DNA of 5,899 nucleotides from JBGLNJ01 sp964353405. Its GTDB lineage: Bacteria; Chloroflexota; Anaerolineae; Fen-1058. Shown here in pieces: positions 1 through 3,559 of this stretch; the stretch's first letter is position 1, and every line of letters begins with the position of its first letter. The position numbers and the translations under genes were made by a program. The notes under the pieces are model-generated. The model was not told the origin of the DNA. It worked only from the letters and a program-made list of their open reading frames with translations, and did not search any database. The stretch covers positions 1-5,899 of the forward strand of contig CAYGWJ010000181.1 in NCBI GenBank assembly GCA_964353405.1, in the 5' to 3' direction.

Positions 1-142
1 AAAGTTTCCTTTAAGGTCTGCACTAGAAACATCTGACGAACTTCGAAAAGCCTTATTTCATGCGGCTTTCCAAGGGCTTTGTTGAGACTGTCCACGATGC
101 GCTGAATACACCAAATGTCCACGATGCCCTGAATACAGATAC
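1..142 (-). other. possible partial reading frame, cut by the palindromic element
   Basis: On the minus strand one frame is open from the edge of the palindromic element at about 142 to the left window edge. It gives about 47 residues, including the stretches KALGKPHEIRLFEV and RQMFLVQTLKE. The 27-bp tandem duplication inside it is nine codons long, so it preserves the frame as CIQxIVDxx twice, which is mildly in favour of coding. No ATG start is visible and the frame runs into the 143-253 element, where a TAA closes it. I do not recognise the family. It may be the 3' part of a gene broken by the element, or a chance open frame. Confidence 0.25.
89..142. repeat. 27-bp tandem duplication, two copies
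   Basis: Two adjacent 27-bp units, 89-115 and 116-142, share the core tgtccacgatg-c-ctgaataca and differ at only a few positions, mostly near the end. The period is divisible by three, so the minus-strand frame through it keeps its phase. The array ends where the palindromic element begins. Confidence 0.75.
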
Positions 143-253
143 CTAGTGGCTTGACCAGAAAATTCTGCGTAGTGACGACTTCAGTCGTCCGCCCACAGCA
201 AGCGACTAAAGTCGCTATTACGGCTATGCAGAATTAAGTGGTCAGCCCACTAG
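143..253. repeat. 111-bp imperfect palindrome, MITE/REP-like element
   Basis: The left arm (143-172, beginning ctagtggcttgacca) and the right arm (224-253, ending tggtcagcccactag) are imperfect inverted complements over about 30 bp. Inside them are two compact hairpins: 174-189 (gacgact, 2-nt loop, agtcgtc) and 201-216 (agcgact, 2-nt loop, agtcgct). These two also pair with each other, so the whole element can fold either as one long stem or as two small ones. Terminal inverted repeats, small size and no coding capacity suggest a non-autonomous mobile element or a REP/BIME-type repeat. No target-site duplication was seen. Confidence 0.7.
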
Positions 254-458
254 TCGTTCATAGAATCTGAACAGTAATTAAAGGTTTGATATGGCGCGGC
301 AAGCCGCACCGTAGTTCATTTTCAACGGTTTCGGCTCTCAGCTTTCGCACACGCTCAATCATGCCCCATCGGATAGGCAACGGACATGCAGATACACTGC
401 GCCCAATTTACTTACGCGAAGCGGTTTGCAGGAGGCATCCGCTGTGGCCACCAACAAA

Positions 459-481
459 AACAGCGGGTCATCCCCGCTGTT
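459..481. terminator. terminator-like hairpin, copy 1 of 4
   Basis: A nine-base stem, aacagcggg with cccgctgtt, closes a tcatc loop. On the minus strand it is followed by a run of five T, as expected for an intrinsic terminator. It sits directly downstream (minus strand) of the duplicated mvhD 3' end at 507-554. This is the same relationship that the hairpin at 3010-3033 has to the real mvhD. Confidence 0.65.
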
Positions 482-506
482 CTAATCACTGTCCACCGAC
501 CACTCG

Positions 507-554
507 TCACTTTTTCAACGGATTCGGCCCCAGCTTCTTGACGCGCTCCGTCAT
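507..554 (-). pseudogene. duplicated 3' end of mvhD
   Basis: These 48 bases encode MTERVKKLGPNPLKK plus a stop on the minus strand. They match the last 16 codons of mvhD (3059-3106) at 47 of 48 positions, the single difference being a synonymous Leu codon. Similarity continues downstream through the terminator hairpin (459-481 versus 3010-3033) at a lower level and stops abruptly upstream of the Met codon. With no start, no upstream domain and no ligand cysteines it cannot be functional, so it is a segmental copy of the operon's tail. Confidence 0.85.
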
Positions 555-619
555 CTTGCAGCATCGGATAGAAACGGATAAGCGGATAAGGTGCGCTCAA
601 TTCGCAGGCCAAATTGTGG

Positions 620-649
620 TTGCGATGAAAGGCGGCGTCGTGGTATACT
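620..649 (+). promoter_or_regulatory. promoter of the MNT gene, block shared with the DUF4160 promoter
   Basis: A -35-like ttgcga (620-625), an 18-base spacer and a strong -10-like tatact (644-649) lie 43 bases upstream of the MNT start codon. The same arrangement, including most of the spacer, recurs at 2388-2417 ahead of DUF4160. That conservation supports a real promoter. The gtatac palindrome overlapping the -10 could also be an operator half, but this is speculative. Confidence 0.65.
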
Positions 650-692
650 CTAAGGCAGTTGATTGTTCCTCTTGATCTTGGAGAGATGAGCT

Positions 693-983
693 ATGCGACG
701 GGATGAGGTTGTAAAGCTCTTGGCTGAACATCGGCAAGATTTGCGCCTGTTTGGCGTCAAGTCGCTGGCCATGTTTGGTTCGGTCGTCAGAGATGAGGCC
801 TGCTCAGATAGCGATGTGGATATGCTGGTCGAGTTTGAAGGCGCGGCGACCTTTGACCGTTACATGGACTTGCGATTTTTCCTCGAGGACCTGTTGGGCG
901 CTCCGGTGGATTTGGTCACGCGCAAAGCACTCAAGCCGCGTTTGAGACCCTACGTGGAGCGAGAGGCTCTGTATGTCGCGTGA
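693..983 (+). CDS. MNT-type nucleotidyltransferase (MntA-like, minimal Pol-beta fold)
   Basis: This 96-residue protein has the minimal nucleotidyltransferase signature. Gly29-Ser30 is followed after ten residues by Asp41-X-Asp43 (FGSVVRDEACSDSDVDMLVEF region), and the third acidic residue is probably Asp73 in PVDLVT. The length is normal for the family. Proteins of this type usually act as the antitoxin of HEPN/MNT systems, adding AMP to the HEPN RNase toxin to silence it. The ATG at 693 has a GGAG ribosome-binding site at 680-683. No HEPN partner follows: the gene runs straight into the hairpin at 994-1022, so it is either solitary or has lost its toxin. All catalytic residues are present, so it may still be active. 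It is transcribed from the promoter at 620-649. Confidence 0.88.
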   Translation: MRRDEVVKLLAEHRQDLRLFGVKSLAMFGSVVRDEACSDSDVDMLVEFEGAATFDRYMDLRFFLEDLLGAPVDLVTRKALKPRLRPYVEREALYVA

Positions 984-993
984 CTGAACAAAC

Positions 994-1023
994 AAAAACA
1001 GCGGGTCATCCCCGCTGTTTTTT
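994..1023. terminator. bidirectional intrinsic terminator, hairpin copy 2 of 4
   Basis: This is the best-preserved copy. A perfect 12-bp stem, aaaaacagcggg with cccgctgttttt, closes a tcatc loop, with six T on the plus strand and five on the minus strand. It lies between the convergent MNT gene (plus, ends 983) and the CopG-like gene (minus, ends 1043), so it can end both transcripts. Confidence 0.85.
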
Positions 1024-1042
1024 CATTCCCTCAAAGGGCAAG

Positions 1043-1252
1043 TCAATGTGATGGAGCCAGCTCAACCAGCTTTTGCTGCTGCCACAGGTTGATCAGCGTT
1101 TCGACGGCGATGCCGCGTTTGTGCGCCTGCTTTTCGACGGCGGACAGCAAATCCGGGTCAATCGGCACGGCGCAGGAAATATCAAACTGGACATCCGGCG
1201 CGTGGATATCAAACTCGGTAAAATCACGAGTGTCCCAGAACCCACGCCCCAT
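1043..1252 (-). CDS. CopG-like antitoxin, possibly truncated at the N-terminus
   Basis: The 69-residue product has an N-terminal FWDTRDFTEFDI segment (residues 5-16), as in CopG/BrnA-like antitoxins that begin with an FW-t-D-t-d motif. It then has a strand segment and a helix-turn-helix tail ending in KRGIAVETLINLWQQQKL (residues 45-62). This layout fits a small ribbon-helix-helix-type DNA-binding antitoxin that represses its own operon. Family members often have some 10-20 more residues before the FW motif, and no convincing ribosome-binding site precedes the ATG, so the start may have been lost. No toxin partner is adjacent: upstream is the remnant of a PIN domain. A second, more decayed copy of its 3' end lies at 2115-2204. 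Confidence 0.65.
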   Translation of the reverse strand: MGRGFWDTRDFTEFDIHAPDVQFDISCAVPIDPDLLSAVEKQAHKRGIAVETLINLWQQQKLVELAPSH

Positions 1253-1269
1253 ACACAGTGCGGGGCCTG

Positions 1270-1389
1270 CTACAGAGTCGCTTCACTCAACCGTTGTCTT
1301 AGTCGAGCCAGGTACACTCCGGGCGTTTCGATTCGCAGCCCGGCCAATTGCGCTACTTTAGGATCGTCTGTAAAGTGGTGAGTGTTCAA
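1270..1389 (-). pseudogene. C-terminal remnant of a PIN-domain (VapC-type) toxin
   Basis: Directly after the AbrB-type antitoxin there is a 39-codon frame reading NTHHFTDDPKV, then AGLRIETPGVYLARLRQRL. It resembles the end of PIN RNases: the asparagine/HHF turn, the last strand with a V-I-TP motif, and a final helix. Its first possible codon, TTG at 1387-1389, overlaps the TGA of the antitoxin, the spacing expected for a coupled antitoxin-toxin pair. A normal PIN domain has about 130 residues, so roughly the first two thirds, including the catalytic acidic residues, are gone. The toxin is dead. The PIN assignment rests on pattern recognition of a short segment. Confidence 0.5.
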
Positions 1390-1670
1390 GGTGATCGGGC
1401 TGTGTTGTATTGCTGCCGTTCCTCGACCAGGTCAGCCAGCAGTTCTTCGCGAGTTACTCCCTCTTCGTCCAGGATCTTGGAAATGGTTTGGGAAGCTTCT
1501 AACACGATTGATGATCGGGGAACGAGAACCAGAGTTTCCCCTACCGGCAAAATTATCAATTCCTGCTTGGGCTGCAGATTAAGAGCCTCCAGCACTCGGG
1601 GCGGCAAAGTGAGTCTCCCGCCTGCCCCTAGACGAACGGTCTCTAGTTTTGATGTCAGCACTCTAGACAT
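1386..1670 (-). CDS. AbrB/SpoVT-type antitoxin (VapB/MazE-like)
   Basis: The 94-residue protein carries an AbrB/SpoVT swapped-hairpin DNA-binding domain at about residues 9-52. It shows the typical G-GRLTLPPRVLEAL turn, then a QELIILPVGETLVLVPR strand pair. A helical acidic tail (residues 60-88, ISKILDEEGVTREELLADLVEER) would wrap the cognate toxin. The ATG at 1670 is well supported by an AAGGAGG ribosome-binding site seven bases upstream. Such proteins normally pair with a PIN RNase encoded immediately downstream. Here only the toxin's C-terminal end remains (1270-1389), so the antitoxin appears to be an orphan survivor. Autoregulation is expected from the family. Confidence 0.82.
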   Translation of the reverse strand: MSRVLTSKLETVRLGAGGRLTLPPRVLEALNLQPKQELIILPVGETLVLVPRSSIVLEASQTISKILDEEGVTREELLADLVEERQQYNTARSP

Positions 1671-1807
1671 TTCATTGCCTCCTTAAATCCCGCAACCCCG
1701 CGAGCAAACACAGCATCGCTTGCCCGACAGATCATACCGCTTTCCATTAACCAGAAGATGAACGCCGAGAGCCAGACGTTGGCATCAACCAGCACTGCGA
1801 CGGGCAC
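1655..1807 (-). pseudogene. N-terminal remnant of a PIN-domain toxin
   Basis: From a GTG at 1805-1807 the frame reads VPVAVLVDANVWLSAF. This is the first strand of a PIN domain with its first catalytic Asp (VLVDANVWLSA). The sequence then departs from the family (FWLMESGMICRAS...) and stops after 50 residues, overlapping the start of the AbrB-type gene. The start overlaps the end of the antitoxin fragment at 1785-2018, as in intact antitoxin-PIN operons. The other catalytic acids are missing, so this is a deletion remnant. It may belong to the same toxin as the C-terminal piece at 1270-1389 or to a second one. Confidence 0.6.
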
Positions 1808-2018
1808 GGCGTGACTCCCTGACCTCATCGGACGCAGCCGTAATGTCGGCCTCAATTTCTTCTGAAGAGAATTTCGCCGTGCGAGCCTGGACTCGCGCAA
1901 TCAGACTTGCCAGCGATTGACGCCATGCCGGCTCTTCCAGGCTCAGGTATTGGCGCAGTGCTTCATTCGCCAGCGCGTCCGGCGAAGATTGAACCTGCTG
2001 CGCCCTTTTAGCTCTATT
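1785..2018 (-). pseudogene. antitoxin partner of the PIN remnant, start missing
   Basis: A 77-codon frame without any in-frame ATG or GTG start reads DALANEALRQYLSLEE, then SLIARVQARTAKFSSEEI, EADITAASDEVRESRRARR. This matches the helical C-terminal part of small antitoxins encoded just upstream of PIN toxins, with a dense E-I-EADI-AA--EVR-RAR tail. The frame is closed upstream by TAG at 2019-2021, so the N-terminal DNA-binding strand is lost. The overlap of its end with the PIN start at 1807 preserves the ancestral operon geometry. The first part of the operon was evidently deleted up to the hairpin at 2064-2091. Confidence 0.6.
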
Positions 2019-2063
2019 CTATGCCAAATCGCCGGATAGAGCAAGATGTTGACTCTCGCAAAC

Positions 2064-2091
2064 AAAAACAACGGGGCATCCCTGCTGTTTT
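2064..2091. terminator. decayed terminator hairpin, copy 3 of 4
   Basis: This is the same element as at 994-1023 with substitutions: acaacggg pairs with ccctgctgt across one mismatch and one G-T wobble. T-rich tails remain on both strands. It lies downstream (minus strand) of the CopG remnant at 2115-2204, just as copy 2 lies downstream of the intact CopG-like gene. Confidence 0.6.
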
Positions 2092-2114
2092 CATTTCTTC
2101 AACGGACACGCAAG

Positions 2115-2204
2115 TCACTGTGACGGGGCAAGCTCGGTCAGCTTTTGCTGCAGCCAGAGGTTGATCAAGCAGCAAGCGGTGAAGCCACGATATTGGGTCG
2201 CCAC
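2115..2204 (-). pseudogene. 3' remnant of a second CopG-like antitoxin gene
   Basis: The frame reads ...RGFTACCLINLWLQQKLTELAPSQ, matching the intact antitoxin at 1043-1252 (RGIAVETLINLWQQQKLVELAPSH). Nucleotide similarity continues into the terminator downstream. Only about 25 C-terminal residues remain. Upstream the frame closes at a TGA, so there is no DNA-binding domain. Confidence 0.7.
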
Positions 2205-2464
2205 TCAACCCGCTCGATGATGCGAACCTGCTTTTGCATTCTCATGTACACCACAGGGGAATCGGCCGGACGAGGCGTGGCGCGGGCCAGTTCGAAGTTG
2301 GCGCGGCTGAACTCTGGATCGTCGGCATCCAGGAAAACCAACGTGGCTTTATCTGGGATGTTGTCCAGACTACCGTCCAAGCTACAGTTGCGATGGACAG
2401 CGGCGCTGTGGTATACTTGAACCAGCCTAAACAGAATATATACGAGAGAATCACTCCATGCCAA
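2165..2464 (-). other. unrecognised reading frame, possible decayed gene
   Basis: A 99-residue open frame includes the protein-like stretch LVFLDADDPEFSRANFELA, then ARATPRPADSPVVYMRMQK and QVRIIERVEWRPNI. I do not recognise it. It overlaps the CopG remnant in another frame and runs across the DUF4160 promoter and start codon on the opposite strand, so at least its first third is unlikely to be real. It may be the tail of a lost gene that preceded the CopG remnant. The 2205-2387 stretch otherwise holds nothing I can identify. Confidence 0.25.
2388..2417 (+). promoter_or_regulatory. promoter of the DUF4160-DUF2442 operon
   Basis: ttgcga (2388-2393), an 18-base spacer and tatact (2412-2417) stand 40 bases before the DUF4160 start. 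Over the 31 bases from the g before ttgcga to the end of the -10, 26 match the MNT promoter at 619-649, with identical spacing. The surrounding sequence is not conserved to the same degree. Confidence 0.65.
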
Positions 2465-2691
2465 CCGTGCTACGAGTAGGGCGCTATCGTTTCAGTTTCT
2501 TTAGCAACGAAGGCGAAGAGCCAGCGCATGTTCACGTAAAGGCCGGGGGTGATCAGGTCAAGTTCTGGTTAGACCCGATTGAGTTGGCGTCGAATTATGG
2601 CTTCAACGTCCACGAATTGAATGACATTCAAGGGATCATCGAACAGCATCAGGTAGAGCTTTTGGAGGCGTGGCGTGAGTACTTTGGTTAA
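2458..2691 (+). CDS. DUF4160 family protein
   Basis: The 77-residue protein has the hallmark DUF4160 pattern. An N-terminal strand (VLRVGRYRFSFFSNEGEE) leads into PAHVHVKAG (residues 22-30), then KFWLDPIELASNYGF (35-49) and a helical tail ELNDIQGIIEQHQVELLEAW. The length is normal. The HVHV segment is the conserved core; its biochemical role is unknown to me. The family is repeatedly found beside DUF2442, as here, and the pair is often treated as a candidate toxin-antitoxin-like module, which is unproven. A weak purine-rich ribosome-binding site (gagaga) precedes the ATG. The gene overlaps the next by 17 bases, implying translational coupling. Confidence 0.88.
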   Translation: MPTVLRVGRYRFSFFSNEGEEPAHVHVKAGGDQVKFWLDPIELASNYGFNVHELNDIQGIIEQHQVELLEAWREYFG

Positions 2692-2962
2692 GACACGACA
2701 CAGGTTCAGGCGAGCTTTTGTGCCGACGACTGCACTTGCCAAGTCGGTGCAGTTCGACCGCGACATGATGCACGTCAACTTGACCGACGGGCGCATCATC
2801 AGTGTTCCCACTCGATGGTTTCCCTTGCTGCGTGAAGCCACGCCAGAACAGCGCGAGCACTATGAAATTGGCGGCGGTGGCACTAGTCTGCACTGGGCTG
2901 AAATTGATGAAGACTTGTCCGTCGCTAACTTGCTGGCTGGCGTGGATTGGCAGGCGGCGTGA
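2675..2962 (+). CDS. DUF2442 family protein
   Basis: The 95-residue protein carries the DUF2442 core. VQFDRDMMHVNLTDGRIISVPTRWFPLL (residues 25-52) is followed by an ATPEQREHYEI linker and the SLHWAEIDEDLSVANLLAG motif (71-89). The GTG start at 2675 lies inside the DUF4160 gene and has a TGGAGG ribosome-binding site six bases ahead, so the two are co-translated. Some DUF2442 proteins have been proposed to act in DNA binding or as antitoxin-like partners, which is not demonstrated. The transcript ends at the hairpin at 3010-3033, shared with the convergent hdrA-mvhD transcript. Confidence 0.88.
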   Translation: MSTLVKTRHRFRRAFVPTTALAKSVQFDRDMMHVNLTDGRIISVPTRWFPLLREATPEQREHYEIGGGGTSLHWAEIDEDLSVANLLAGVDWQAA

Positions 2963-3009
2963 AGACTGGTGACAGATAGCCATCCCAATAGCGGCCTTGT
3001 CCAAAATAA

Positions 3010-3033
3010 AACAGCGGGTCACCCCCCGCTGTT
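3010..3033. terminator. bidirectional terminator, hairpin copy 4 of 4
   Basis: A nine-base stem, aacagcggg with cccgctgtt, closes a six-base loop (tcaccc). On the minus strand a T-rich stretch (ttttatttt) follows, a good terminator for mvhD. The plus-strand tail is poor. It sits between convergent DUF2442 and mvhD. Confidence 0.75.
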
Positions 3034-3058
3034 CTAATCACTTGCCACTAACCACTCC

Positions 3059-3490
3059 TCACTTTTTCAACGGATTCGGCCCCAACTTCTTGACGCGCTC
3101 CGTCATCTCGCTCGCCTTTTCCGCAAACTCTTGTCCCTGGCCGCCGCTCATAAAGAACATGTCCAGCCGCTCTTCTTGCAAGCCGACGCTCTTCAAGATC
3201 TGCCTGGCTTTTTGGACGCGGCGTAGTCCACGCTCGTTGCCCCGCACGTGATGGCAATTGCCGATGGGGCACGCCACAATGTACACGCCGTCCGCGCCTT
3301 CCTCGAACGCCTTGAGGATGTAGCGGATGTCGGTCTTGCCCGTGCAGGGCAACCGCACCAGCTTGACGTTGGCCGGGTACTGGATGCGTTGAGTGCCCGC
3401 GGTGTCGGCCGCCATGTATGCGCAATAGTTGCACATGAAGGCTGTGATTTCGGGTTCAAACCCGTTCGATGAGGGTCCGTTGTCGCTCAC
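3059..3490 (-). CDS. mvhD: MvhD-type iron-sulfur subunit coupling HdrA to its electron donor
   Basis: MvhD/FrhD-family proteins carry a [2Fe-2S] cluster and pass electrons from a hydrogenase or formate dehydrogenase to HdrA. This 143-residue protein shows the family cysteines: Cys20-X2-Cys23 (MCNYCAYMAADTAG), Cys49 (LPCTGK), Cys74 and Cys79 (ACPIGNCHHVRGN). It also has the ILKAFEEGADGV helix. The length is typical. I chose GTG at 3488-3490 because GGAGG lies six bases upstream. An in-frame GTG at 3509-3511 would add seven arginine-rich residues and has no such site. The gene follows hdrA by 69 bases containing a hairpin and ends at the terminator 3010-3033. All ligands are Cys; none is replaced by selenocysteine as in archaeal VhuD. 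No hydrogenase subunit is in view, so the donor is unknown. Confidence 0.9.
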   Translation of the reverse strand: MSDNGPSSNGFEPEITAFMCNYCAYMAADTAGTQRIQYPANVKLVRLPCTGKTDIRYILKAFEEGADGVYIVACPIGNCHHVRGNERGLRRVQKARQILKSVGLQEERLDMFFMSGGQGQEFAEKASEMTERVKKLGPNPLKK

Positions 3491-3514
3491 GTTGAGCCTC
3501 CGGCGGCGCACGCT

Positions 3515-3537
3515 GCCGCCCTAAATTCCAGGGCGGC
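3515..3537. repeat. hairpin in the hdrA-mvhD intergenic gap
   Basis: An eight-base perfect stem, gccgccct with agggcggc, closes a seven-base A/T-rich loop. A second G/C-rich inverted repeat partly overlaps it toward mvhD. There is no T-run, so it is not a standard terminator. A processing or stability structure that tunes mvhD relative to hdrA, or a dispersed REP-type palindrome, is more likely. Confidence 0.6.
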
Positions 3538-3559
3538 CTCACGGGCCGCTGCTAACTTC

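Larger units (their letters stand above)
258..606. repeat. gene-free stretch with a diverged ~93-bp direct repeat (about 318-412 and 512-606)
   Basis: No intact gene is evident from 254 to the promoter at 620. Two related blocks are visible. The first (about 318-412) and second (about 512-606) share a tttcaacgg-ttcggc start, a cgct-c-tcat middle, catcggata, and a g-gc-caatt end, with several substitutions and small indels. On the minus strand the first block lies in an open frame ending at 258 that contains RWGMIERVRKLRAETVENE. The second block's start is a near-exact copy of the mvhD 3' end. The copies are therefore likely gene debris that has been duplicated and has drifted. I cannot name the source gene of the first copy. 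Confidence 0.5.

Noticed and set aside
89..142. CRISPR array
   Set aside because: Only two directly abutting units with no spacers; it is a simple tandem duplication.
286..675. 129-residue plus-strand open frame
   Set aside because: It runs through the diverged repeats, a terminator hairpin and the MNT promoter, has no ribosome-binding site, and shows no domain-like pattern.
2636..3022. 128-residue minus-strand open frame opposite the DUF4160/DUF2442 genes
   Set aside because: It covers the terminator hairpin and the antisense of two well-supported family genes, with no recognisable motif.
459..3033. Integron attC sites at the repeated hairpins
   Set aside because: The hairpins lack the GTTRRRY and RYYYAAC core sites and the bulged attC arm layout, no integrase is present, and the T-runs point to terminators.
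3509..3511. GTG at 3511 as the mvhD start
   Set aside because: It would add an MRRRRLN leader encoded by the ribosome-binding site itself. The GTG at 3490 has GGAGG at ideal spacing and gives the usual family length.
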